This document shows, piece after piece, positions 54,601 through 64,000 of a stretch of 64,000 nucleotides of DNA; the first letter of the stretch is position 1, and every line of letters begins with the position of its first letter. Where the stretch lies: positions 40,090-104,089 of the forward strand of contig NW_005179220.1 of NCBI RefSeq assembly GCF_000350225.1, read 5' to 3'. Below the pieces are notes generated by a model, which worked only from the letters and a program-made list of their open reading frames with translations, ran no database searches and was not told the DNA's origin. The position numbers and the translations under genes were made by a program. Source of the DNA: Chondrus crispus (lineage: Eukaryota; Rhodophyta; Florideophyceae; Gigartinales; Gigartinaceae).

Positions 54601-55675
54601 CCAAAGTGTTAGTGAGAGAAACACTGGTGATTCCGTGTGGCGACACCCACTTTACAGTTCGAGTTCCTGTGTGAGTAGCTTGAATCGTAGAGTCATCCCC
54701 CAAACAAATCGGTAGATTACAGTCTTCGGCGTGCTCGAGATGGTAGACACTTCTGGCCATGTGTGAGGTGGTACCAGAGTCTAACATGAGTAGATCTCGT
54801 TCGTTTCCGTTCACCGTATTGGCTCTCGCAACTGCAATTCTCAGCTTAGTCTGCTTCTGGGGTTTATCTGACTCCCTATCTGCTCTTGATCCATTCTGAG
54901 CTCTTGCGGATGTATCCCCTTTTCTGGGTTCGCCCTTCTTCGAATTATTGTTTGGGAGATTAAAACGGGTTTTCGGATTACGTGGATTTAACCAGCAGCT
55001 TGTGGTAGTGTGACCTGTTTTCTCACATATCTCACACTTACCTCTTGATGGTTTTGCTGGAAAAGCACGCTCGTTGTGGCCCTTTTGCTTTGAAGTTTGA
55101 AGTTCTTCCAGTATTCGTGCAGTGACGTCATTCCAATTGACCTTATCGTCTGACAAAGTTTTGATCGCTGCTGTGGTAGGGAAGAGTTGCAGAGCATCAA
55201 CAGACGATACTAGGAGAGCAACGGAGAGATCTTCCTCAATTGTTGTCTTCATGCTTCCTAATTGCTCAATTAATGCAGACATCTTTTCAATGTGCGCACC
55301 GAAGTCTTGTTTGATGCTTGAGTAACGTATCGACACTAGTTCCGACATTTCAGAGATTCTAGAGGCCGTCGATTTTGAATCGTACCTTTCGTCCAATTTT
55401 TGAAGCATGTTGCTTGGGTTTCCTATCTCTCCACGAACAACACGGAGTGGTTTGTCAGTTAATGCATTGACAATAATGTTGCTAGCCCGTTTCTGGTGAC
55501 TGATGAACTTTTCGTGATCTTGTGAGGTCGCTTCCGTAGGAGGTCTTTTGGAGTACAGTGTTTTGGAAAGCCCTTTAGCGTCGCAAGCGGCTTCAATTCG
55601 AATTTTCTACAATATGTAGTCACACTTTTCATCAAATAGTTTAATTCGCAGCTTCTCTGAATCTTCTGTAGCCAT
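51643..55675 (-). pseudogene. RLC-3 Gag-Pol polyprotein, several breaks
   Basis: Single-frame copia polyprotein from ATG 55675 (MATEDSEKLRIKLFDE). TAG interrupts within the first 25 codons. Gag (SMKTTIEEDLSVALL) with CCHC knuckle CEICEKTGHTTTSC; protease LDSGTTSHMA (DSG); an acidic Asp/Ser-rich linker; integrase WHNRLRDGYGRVGH ... CGPC, Asp in FHADLVGP, Asp in HTDGGSEF, Glu in NGLVERTQG. Frameshift near 53345; RT QLDIKGAFLYA and LKSLYGLRHAP; further frame change near 52335 and a stop near 52280; catalytic YVDDLLLFGEE; RNase H start (WSDADWARD). RLC-4 splits it after MMDGN. The damage level fits an old element. This is a classic copia layout, unlike the RLC-1/2/4/5 branch. Confidence 0.88.
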
Positions 55676-55774
55676 TTCTGAATACCAGATGAATAAAGAA
55701 CAACAAGACTGAAAGCAAGCAGAAGACGGAAAAACGACGGTAACAACGTTGGTGAAGAACACAATGTTTGGCCA

Positions 55775-55792
55775 CGGTTTGGGCCCATAACC
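55775..55792 (-). promoter_or_regulatory. Primer-binding site of RLC-3 (half initiator tRNA)
   Basis: On the minus strand GGTTATGGGCCCA directly follows the 5' LTR. This complements the anticodon arm of eukaryotic initiator tRNA-Met, the site known for Drosophila copia, which is primed by a 5' half-tRNA. It also confirms the LTR end at 55793. Confidence 0.75.
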
Positions 55793-56078
55793 TATTAAGG
55801 TGTTTGGTTTGGATTTGGGGTTTGGTTTTTCCTTTTAGCAAGCGATGCCTCCTTTCATTTATTGAGCTGCTGAGTTCTAGATGCTTTTACAGGCGAGTTC
55901 ACCTCTACCTTTCACTGTCCGTGCGGTAAGAATGCTTTTCCATCACTTCTTGTAATGGAATCATTGATGACATAACTATTACGTAATGCATTGTTGAAAT
56001 TTCCAAAGGGTAAATGCATGGAACCACAGAGCTTGCTATTGCTCGCTTAGCTATCCATTATCGCCACTAGCCTGGACA
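55793..56078 (-). repeat. 5' LTR of RLC-3
   Basis: 286 bp in element orientation TGTCCAGG ... CCTTAATA, followed on the plus strand by GCTTC (56079-56083). Confidence 0.92.
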
Positions 56079-56083
56079 GCTTC

Positions 56084-56740
56084 GCATAATTTTTCTCGGC
56101 CACGTCCGTAGTGAGGCAAAGGTGAGCTGTAAAACACATAGTTTTGTCACGGTTCAATCATCGACGCCGCAAATAAATGTATCATTGTGACAGTTCGTCG
56201 GGCCTTCGCGTCAAGAGGAAGCCAGAAGATGGGAAGTACGTGAACAAGGATAGTATTAAAAGAAGAACAGGACTAAGGGCTAATGTACGGTAGCAGGACC
56301 GCTTCTCCTTGCCGTTTCCCTGTTACGTCGCATATTGCGAGCGACTCCCTGTCGAGGCTTATGTACACCTCCCAACGATTGCGTGGAATGCAAATAAAAG
56401 GGGTAACAGATGAATTCTGATACTCACCCCTGCTTTTACTTGTTGTTCACACAGAGCACTTCCCCACTTCTACCAAGTGCGGCCGTGCTGCTGGAGCTTA
56501 AGTGCTACTGGCAGTGCTGACAAAACCTGAGAGGAGAGTGCACTAAGTATCTCAGCTAGAGAGGTGGTCCACTGTCTGCTTGCCATGCAGCCAGACAGTC
56601 GACTGTGATCCTGTAGTACCTCTATTATGTAGTACCTCTATTACGTAGTACCACACTCTGTAATACCTCTATTCCGTAGTACCACATCCCATGCTGACAA
56701 TACTGTCCTGTCTGGTTTGAGGTTGCCTACAGTACCAACA
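56084..56740 (-). repeat. Probable 3' LTR of RLC-6, outer end unknown
   Basis: In minus orientation a purine tract (GGGTGAGGGGGAG, about 56741-56753) leads into TGTTGGTACTG at 56740, the expected LTR start. The other end is not fixed because the partner LTR is absent. Near its start are five units of about 16 bp of the type GTAGTACCTCTATTAT (56612-56690). Confidence 0.5.
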
Positions 56741-56753
56741 CTCCCCCTCACCC

Positions 56754-58625
56754 TCAATCCTGGTCGAGATCCATTCCCATCATCTTCGAGAAACACACAT
56801 GCTTCACTGTTGCCAACGGCTTCGTCATAACATCGGCAACCATTTTGTCGGTGGGTGTGTAAACTAGTTGTACTGTCCCAACCGCGATGTGATGCCTGAT
56901 GAAATGGTACTTGACATCGATATGTTTCGACCGTTCGTTACAAACTTCACTATTCCCAAGTGCTATTGCTCCTTGATTGTCAGCAAAAATCCAAACAGTG
57001 GCTTCCGGCTTTGAACATAAGTCGTTGAATAGTCGACGTAACCATAGTGCCTCACGAACTGCATCGGATGTTGAAACATACTCCGCCTGCACTGTAGACT
57101 GCGACACAATGTCCTGCTTCTTACTGCGCCACGATATCGCTCTCCCTGAACCCACAAACACGTAGCCGCTTCTAGACTTCCTCTTGATGCGATCACCCGC
57201 AAAATCCGAGTCCGTGTAGCCAGCGAAATCCATTTTGTACTTCCCGTTGTTCTTGTACACTACTCCACAGTTAACGGTGTCTTTCAGATAGCGAAGGACG
57301 TGCTTCGCGGCATTCCAATGCATTTGACGAGGTTCATCTATAAATTGCGACAGAAAGGATGCGGAAAAAGCAATGTCTGGGCGTGTAGTGTTTGCTAAAT
57401 GTAGTATGGAACCAACCAACTCTTTGTAAGGCACAGACGTCATCTTCCCCAACTCCCCCTCGTCGGTGCCGCACAACGAAGTGGAAACCACACTGGACGG
57501 AAGGGGGGTAGTAGCTGGCTTGCAGTCCTGCATTCCAAATTTAGTCACCATTTCCCGAATCATGTGAAGGCTAGACAAGCGAAGCGATCCCATTTCCCGA
57601 TTACGCCCAATGATTATTCCTAGGAACTTAGTCACTTTCTTTTCCACACGGATTTCCAAGCGTGTTGAGACCTGCGTGATTATGGATTCCAAATCCTTCT
57701 TATTCGGGCCTGCCAATAGCATGTCGTCCACGTATACTAACACAAATATGTTGACATCCGATACCCTTTGTATGTAAAGGCTAGAGTCAGACTCCGATTT
57801 AAGGAAACCCAAGTCCTGCAGCAGGGTATCTGCGGTGCAATGCCAGGCACGAGACGCCTGTTTGAGACCATAAAGTGCCTTTAGAAAGCGATAAACGAAA
57901 TGAGGACGCTCCTTGTTGATGAAGCCTTCAGGCTGTTCCATGTAGAGCTCCTCGTCAAGAGTTCCGTTTAGAAAAGCAGCTTTGACGTCGATTTGAAGTA
58001 GCGATAAATTCTCTTGTGTGGCCAGTGCTAAAAAGAAGCGTAATGTACTGCACTTGGCCACCGGAGCAAATGTTTGAGCGTAGTCAATCCCATAGCGCTG
58101 AGAGAATCCCTTGGCAACTAGACGTGTACGATATCGACTAACGACGTTTTGATCATCGCGCTTCTTGAAGTACACCCATTTGTTTTTCACGGGCTTAGCC
58201 TGTGCAGGGAGTGGCACAAGCTTCCAAGTATTTTTCCTGTTGAGGTCTGATATCTCACCATCCATTGCCATTTCCCATTGCTCTTTCTCGGGACCGCTCA
58301 TGGCCGACTGAAATGTGGTGGGTACAGTAGCATCTTCGTTGCCCAATCTCACATTCAGTGCAATAACGGATGTGTCTGAGAATCGTTCGGGAGGACGCGA
58401 AAGGCGACTTGAGCGACGAAGTTTTGGTTGTAGGTGAGATTCATTATTAGCCACGCTGTACTGTACGCCTCCCGCCGGGTCTTCCGCAGGGTCGCCAGGG
58501 ACGTCCGAGGCTTCCTCTCTATTACTATTGGAGTCTGTAAATGAAGGAGTTTGTAGGGATGGATGCGAAAGTTCTGTCAGAACCGAAGACAGAGGTAGCT
58601 CCAGCAGTAGTTCAGGATACCTGTC
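56754..58625 (-). pseudogene. RLC-6 copia RT and RNase H, 5' truncated
   Basis: A 624-codon open frame of classic copia type. Landmarks are NTWKLVPLP, NKWVYFKKRDD, RLVAKGFSQRYG, DYAQTFAPVAK, LLQIDVKAAFLNG, ALYGLKQASRAWH, the catalytic YVDDMLLAG, then RNase H with YTDSDFAGD, ALWLRRLFNDL, DNQGAIALGN and ADVMTKPL. No internal stop. Integrase, protease and gag are missing because the element ends at the solo LTR at 58626, so it has no start codon of its own. The upstream bases come from an LTR in antisense. Confidence 0.9.
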
Positions 58626-59636
58626 TGTAGTGCAATGCGCCTGTCTGGCAGAGACCGCGGTCCGATGGTCCAGAAAAAACAACGACAGCAACAAAAAGAA
58701 GAACTGCCGATGGCACAGCGCTACGGAGTGTCCGACTCTCCCTTCTCCGTTTAAACGAGCTTACGACTCGTAGTAGCTCAGATCCCTGATAGGGGGGCAC
58801 AGAGAAAAAGCCCGGCCCGGGATCGATGTGGTAGAGACTTGCGAAGAGAACTACTCCACGAGTGTGGGGTGGGGCGCGTACTTAGGTACCCCGGTTCCAC
58901 TGGGTTGTAAGGGCAAAGCCCGTTGAGCTTCTTCGACACCTTGTAACGCGACAAGGCCTTTGACGGGGGCGTCGCAACGCAGCCCGACGGGATGAAATGA
59001 AAGTAGCAGCGCTACGTCAACTGTGCCGCCTGATGGCTCGAAACACCTACATTGGCTCGGCCGCAACCGAGGCCGATGGCACCAATACTGGCTTGTAACG
59101 CGACGAAGCCTTTCGAGGGAGACGTCGTTGCAACAGTTTCCGTCGGAAAATGGGTCACAGTAGAAGCGCTACGTCAACTGTGTCGCCCGATGGCAAAGAC
59201 ACCTACACCGGTTCGGTCGCAACCGAGGCCGATGGCACCAACACAAGATAAGCGAAAAGGTAGAATTAGAGATAGAAAAGGATAGGTGAAATAAAGGAAA
59301 AGAAAAGGGAACCCCCGAGCGCAAAGGATAAAGTAATCTATGGTAAAAGGGAGCGTTTTGGGAAACACGGACTTGAACCAAAGATATCAGACTCTGGCAA
59401 CTCGGCTTGGTTTATTGACTTGGTCGGTCAAAGGGCTAAGTTATATAGAGGCCCGCTGGGGCGAGTACAGTAGCTCCCGGCTCTAGATTCTATATCTAAT
59501 TAGTAAATAAATTAAATAATTAAAATAATTGTGCGCTTCGTCGCACACGTGTGTCCCCCAAACCCGGACTACAATATCCAATTTGTTTCCTTTTCACTTC
59601 TTTTCACCCCCCTTTTCAGGTGTGTATTGCACTAAA
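58626..59636 (-). repeat. Solo LTR, family S, copy 2
   Basis: 1011 bp, inverted relative to copy 1 at 941-1960, with the same termini (one mismatch at the outer end) and the same internal 158-bp spaced repeat. A perfect 5-bp duplication CTGTC flanks it (58621-58625 and 59637-59641). It lies exactly between RLC-6 (minus) and RLC-7 (plus), both 5'-truncated. Confidence 0.92.
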
Positions 59637-59641
59637 CTGTC

Positions 59642-61463
59642 GCTTGATGATGATGGCGTTGCAGGCAATGATTCGGACAGCATGTCTGATGAACACGGAA
59701 ACGGACACGATGATGAAGACCAGAACGACATTCTCGGGGAGACAAATCTTGATACTGTAACCCACATTTCAGGTATACCTTCTAAATTTGTAACAGATGA
59801 GTCAAGCGCACCTCCAGGCCACGGATACAATCTTAGGTCTCGTGCAAATGCAGCAATGCCGACCAGCATCAGCACTGACGATGAACCAACTTTGAAGGAA
59901 GCGTTAGCCTCACCGGACTCGGAGCACTGGATGGCAGCAATACAGGAAGAATTTGACACAATCATGCAATCTGATACATTCGTGCACTCTGATACGTATA
60001 CAGGTAAAGCTCCCCCATCCGGTATTGTTTTACGCCTAAAGCGTGACCAGGAAGGACGACCGGCAAGGTTAAAAGCTTGACTTGTGGGGAGTGGTAACCT
60101 TCAACCCGTGGATGAGAATGCATACGAAAAGAGATACGCACCAGTTTCCTGCTTTGATTTGGTAAGAACTCTACTGGCACTGTCTACGAGCCAATGCTGG
60201 AGTAGGCATCACGTGGACATAAAGGGAGCTTTCTTGTATGCTGATATTCCAGAGTCAGATAAAATATCGCCCAAATTGGCGAAGATTGATGGAGTCTGTG
60301 GAGCAGAAGGAAGCGCTGACAAGCCACAAAAGTTTCTTTATGGGCTCAGGGAAGCACCGAAGTTGTGGTCCAAAACTCTCCGCACTACAATGAAGCAACT
60401 CAGTTTTGGTGCAATGACCTGCAGCGAGTGCCTCTTCATGTTGGCGGGAAAAAGAGTTATAGTTATATTACTTATATATGTTGATGATCTCGCAATGTTT
60501 AGGAACGAAAAAACCGAATTTGAGGATGAAACAGGATATCAAGAGGTACCCCACTATCACAGACCTTGTTGGAAAGCTGAGTCATTTTGTGGGCGCGGCA
60601 ATCAGCGAACAAAAGGGTGGAAGCCTAACACTTTCTCAGAGGCCTTTGATCGAGAAACTTCTACGCCAGGCGATCATGCTGACTTGCAAACCTGCACCCT
60701 CCCCTCTTCCGATGTCTCATGATTTGTACGAAATGCGCGTTCCCGTCACAGCTGAGGAGGAAGATGAAATGCAGCTTGTACCGTACAGTAGCATTCTTGG
60801 ATCTTTCCTTCACGTAAGTACAAGGACAAGACCGGACCTCGATACTGCCGTATCAATTCTGGGCAAGTTTCAATCATAACCCGCGCCGCGACACTGGAAA
60901 GCAGTGAAGAAAGTGCTGAGGTACCTCAAGGGGTCGATGGATTTGTTTCGGAGATCAAAAGCGACCTTGTGAATCGATTTGGTGCTTGGAGCGATGGAGA
61001 CTGGGCACGAGATCTGGAGAAACGCAGATCAAGATCGGGAATTTTGTTGAACATCGGCGGTAGCTCTGTTTTATGGATTTCGAAGCTCCAACCTTTCGTT
61101 GTGGTGTCAACGGCTTGAAGCAGAGTTCTATGCACTTTCAGATTGCGTCAAGTCTGTGAAATGGTGTGAGCAAGTGCTCAGAGAACTTAGATTTTCTGAC
61201 AATGTACCTCTGACTGTGCATCAGGACAACCTTGGTACAATAAGCTGTACTTCATACAAGGTCGTAACGTCAAACACGTTGGCATCAGGTGTGCTTTCGT
61301 GAGAGAGGCTGTCGAGTCGAAGAAAATTGAGGTTCTGTATACGCATTCGAGTGAAAACAAGGCTGATTCTTTCACGAAACCCGTGGTTGGGTTTTCACTC
61401 AATTCACATCGGAAAATGATAGGCGTGATCCCAATTCCCTCACCAGGGGGCGTGTCGAAGTAA
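59642..61463 (+). pseudogene. RLC-7 copia RT and RNase H, degenerate
   Basis: Plus-strand fragment related to RLC-3. An acidic linker is followed by GHGYNLRSRA, PPSGIVLRLKRDQEGRPARL, then TGA (60078-60080) and continuation with YAPVSCFDLVRTLLAL, HVDIKGAFLYADIP, FLYGLREAPKLW and catalytic YVDDLAMF. Frame changes occur near 60540 and 60880. RNase H fragments follow: WSDGDWARDLEK in scattered frames, LEAEFYALSDCVKSV, VHQDNLGTIS. The last open frame stops at 61461-61463. Gag, protease and integrase are missing. Confidence 0.8.
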
Positions 61464-61617
61464 CAAGACCTAATTTGTGCATGTCATTTATATGTTGGTG
61501 ATAGTGATGAATCTTAATCCTCATGGGCTGGTCTTTACTCGTCGTCGCCGTCGCTCCTATTAAATACTGTTGTGGACAGACTGTGATATTGACAGTCTGT
61601 CCTTGCGGTCCGTTACA
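61453..61617. repeat. Candidate LTR between RLC-7 and RLC-8
   Basis: It starts TGTCGAAG after a G-rich tract (about 61444-61451) on the plus strand and ends CCGTTACA. It contains a TATA-like TTTATATG, read as TATAAA-type on the minus strand, and a hairpin with 11-bp arms (about 61574-61602). It could be the 3' LTR of RLC-7 (plus) or of RLC-8 (minus); no duplication decides. A similar fragment lies at about 14808-14926. Confidence 0.35.
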
Positions 61618-64000
61618 AGAGCACACTTCAGCGTCTGATGAAATGAGTTGCAGTCCGTCAGTCCCGGGGGACGCTGATGGGTGCCTGTGGATGTAGAGCT
61701 GGGGTGTTCCTTTGGGTTTCGGTTGCGGGGAGAGCTCGGTTGTATTATTTGGCAAAGCTCTTGGAAGCGGATGGGTCCTAGTGCTTTGGTGAAGAGGTAT
61801 GCTGGGATGTGTGCTGACGGGGTGAGTTGGGGTATGATGTTGGCGTGTGTGATGTGGTGTTGCAAGTGATGGTGTCGTACATCGATAAGCTTACGTCGGC
61901 GCGTCTTCGCGAAAGTTTCTGCTACTTGGATGGTGGATTTGTTGTCGATAAAGATCGTCGTCGCATGTTTTTGTTTTTGGTGCATGTCGCGGAGCAGTCT
62001 GCGTAGCCAGAGCGCTTGTTGGGCTGCTAGCGAGGCGGCTACGTATTCCGCCTCGCAGGTTGATATTGCGACAATGGCTTGTGGGGAAGATGTCCATGCG
62101 ATTGGGGAGTGTCCGACTGTGTGTATGATGCCTGTTTGGGACTTGCGGCTTTTGGCGTTGGCGTAATCGGCGTCGCTGTACGTGCGCAAGCAGATAGCTG
62201 CGTTCCCGTGGTATGTTATTGCCTTGCTTGCGGTTCTCTTTAGGTATCTGAGTAGCCATTTGAGGGCGTGCCAGTTGGCTTGGCTGGGTTGTTTGCTGTG
62301 GCGAGTGAGGGAGTTTTTTGTGTGATATACGTCGTATCTGGTACTGTCGACGACGTATCGAAGTTCTCCGAGGATGGATCGGTAGTGACTTGCAAGGGCG
62401 TGTGGGAGGCGGGCGGATTGATCTTCGATGTTTTTGTTGGGTTTCTGCGGTGCGCGGGTAGTTTTGGGGTTGCGGTCTGCCATTTTGTGCTTTTTGAGGA
62501 TGTTCTCAATTGTCTGTTGTTGGGAGATGTGGATGCTGCCATGTGCCTCTCTGGTTCAGCCGAGGTAGGACTTAGGGAAGCCCATGTTCTTGTATTTTGT
62601 TTGCAGGGTGGTGAGTAGATTGTCAATGAGGGCTTGCTGGGATGCTGTAACAAGAAGGTCGTCCATGCTGACGGTGACTAGCAGAGAGCCCTTGGGTGCG
62701 CTTTTGGTAATCAGGCAGGGGTCGCTGTCGCATTGGTGGTATCCGTGGCGAGTTAGATGCTTTGGCAAACCTGTGGTGTAGCGGTGGCCGGCAGAGCGGC
62801 CCCCGTAGACATTTCCGATGAGTTGTCCTGCTGGGTGTGGGTGCTTCATTGTGCCGTCGAATCGCGGGTGGTGGCGCACGTAGACGGGGAATTTTGGGTC
62901 GTGTGTCTGGTGTAAGTATGGCGCTGTAATGTCCATGTATTAGACAGGTCATCTGTGCGCCGCCGCTATGGCGAGCAATGTTCGTACTGAGGTCTTTTCT
63001 GCCATGAAGGTAGACGTTTGCTTGGGGTCGAAGTGTTGACCCGGCTTCATGCGATCGCCGCGTATGGAGCAGCGTGCTTTGCGTTTGTCGATTTTGCCGT
63101 GTGGCATGCGCTTGTAGGGGTAGGTCATGGTCAGGGGGATCAGGGTTGTGTTGGGGGGACTTGGTGTCGGGGTATTCATTTGATCGTCCTCTGCTTGTCA
63201 AGTGTGTCTAACTCACCATTGTGTGCGGTTTCCCATTGTTCCGCGTCGGGGTACTGCCTGGCTGCCTTGAGGTGGCGAGGCGCTGGTGTTGTAGATTAGA
63301 CTGTTTCGGGTGGTGGTGGGTTGCGTGCCGAGCCGGGGGCACGTTTGTGCGTGCGTGCGCCTGCCGTTTTTGTTTTGAATGCCAAACTTAACGTGAATGT
63401 GGGGTCTTGATGTCTTGTGTATGGTTTGAGTCTATTTTGCGTATGACTCCGTAGCGCTAGCTGCGGATTGCTATTGTCATTATGTGTGTTTCCGAGATTG
63501 GGTACATGTATCGCGCCGGTTCGGTCCTTCCTTGGAGTTTTGTTTTGGGAGCGTGGATCGGTGCAGTCCCAATACATCCGAATGCGAAGATGCGCGTCAT
63601 GCGGGCTCGTCTTCCGTGCCATAGTGTCCACGGGCTGTCTTGTGTCGCGCTGTGTCTCATTATGTTATATTTGAATGGGACGTCACGCACTGCGTCCTCC
63701 CAGAATTGGGTTGGTAGTGAGGCGTGATGGAGAGCGACGCGGGCGCTAGAGAACAGCGTTTTGTTAATTCTTTCGGCTATAGAATTTTCCTGGGGTTGGT
63801 GTGGCGTGTTCAACACGCCATACAACACATCACCAACTTGGTGATGTGCTGTATGCCGTGGACGTTGTAGGGCGCTGGCGTGCGCTGAGGTGATCTTCTT
63901 AGCGTTGTCGTTTCTGTACGCTCGGGGGAGTTTTCGTTGCCGAGCAAGTGTGTGGAACAGTTGCGGTATTATGGCATTGACTTCCTGTCGTCGCTTAATG
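61560..64000 (-). pseudogene. RLC-8 copia pol, degenerate, 5' end outside window
   Basis: Minus-strand copia pol entering from the right edge. Integrase: Asp probably in YRNDNAKKITS (near 63910), Glu in NSIAERINKTL, then RVALHHASLPTQFWEDAV; stop at 63457. Between 63457 and 63180 the frame is lost. RT resumes with KARCSIRGDRMKPG and LLAIAAAHR, then two in-frame stops before MDITAPYLHQ. The catalytic site reads S-M-D-D (VSMDDLLVTA). A break follows KSYLG. RNase H from about 62483: TYSDADYANAKSRKSQTG, CEAEYVAASLAAQQALWLRRLL, IDNKSTIQVAE, LIDVRHHHLQHH. The stop is at 61560. It is an old, inactive copy. Confidence 0.85.

Larger units (their letters stand above)
39160..56078 (-). mobile_element. 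Ty1/copia element RLC-3, outermost of the nest
   Basis: Minus-strand copia element with 286-bp LTRs (39160-39445 and 55793-56078, about nine differences) and a perfect target duplication GCTTC (39155-39159 and 56079-56083). In element orientation the LTR runs TGTCCAGG ... CCTTAATA, ending TA instead of CA. The 16.9-kb span includes the 11.8-kb RLC-4 inserted in its RNase H, so its own length is about 5.1 kb. Gag-pol is one polyprotein with several breaks, consistent with its being the oldest layer. Confidence 0.93.

Noticed and set aside
55459-55788. 109-residue minus-strand ORF at the start of RLC-3
   Set aside because: Out of frame with Gag. The true Gag frame starts at 55675 and contains a TAG.

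Overview
The window is eukaryotic DNA made mostly of LTR retrotransposons inserted into one another. I see no rRNA, tRNA, operon or CRISPR array. The one convincing host-type gene (29562-30101, +) is intronless, has a TATA box, and encodes a small secreted protein with two cysteine-rich modules joined by a Thr/Pro-rich linker. That protein style, the single-exon gene and the copia/gypsy content suggest an alga, and I lean to a red alga such as a florideophyte. This is an inference from style, not an identification.

Layout, left to right. 1-7722: the 3' part of a Ty3/gypsy chromovirus (RLG-1). Its pol is split by a solo LTR (941-1960, TSD CCACC), and a 3.6-kb extra block lies between pol and the 3' LTR (7024-7722). 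RLG-1 sits inside an older copia element (RLC-1), whose pol resumes at 7725-10274. 10800-15100: a short inverted-repeat element, a pogo-like DNA transposon with a core-less transposase (11039-11954), a TIR element (12297-12889), a GC-rich broken gene and an LTR relic. 15115-22045: a complete copia element (RLC-2, TSD CCCGG) with a broken zinc-finger ORF between its 5' LTR and gag. 22046-29440: gene-poor DNA with a second TIR-element copy, small MITEs and GTAC-centred hairpins. 29562-30101: the secreted-protein gene. 31618-32891: a broken PIF/Harbinger transposase. 33662-38973: a complete minus-strand gypsy chromovirus (RLG-2, TSD AACAG).

39160-56078 is a three-level nest of copia elements. 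RLC-3 (minus, TSD GCTTC) is split by RLC-4 (plus, 39857-51637, TSD ATTTC), which is split by RLC-5 (plus, 42913-48812, TSD GTCGC). LTR-pair divergence counted by eye falls from about 3% to 2% to 0.6% going inward, as nesting predicts, and the host reading frames rejoin cleanly across both insertions. 56084-64000 holds three damaged copia elements (RLC-6 minus, RLC-7 plus, RLC-8 minus) and a second solo LTR of the first family (58626-59636, TSD CTGTC) at the meeting point of RLC-6 and RLC-7.

The elements encode the usual gag, protease, integrase, reverse transcriptase and RNase H, nearly all with frameshifts or stops. RLC-5 and RLC-2 are the least damaged. The most unusual signals are: a CTTNNAAGT leader shared by three copia elements, which may be a half-tRNA primer site varying at the anticodon; the swapped hairpin block just after the TATA box in the two RLC-2 LTRs; the zinc-finger ORF of RLC-2; and the antisense coding region carried between duplicated pol ends in RLG-1.
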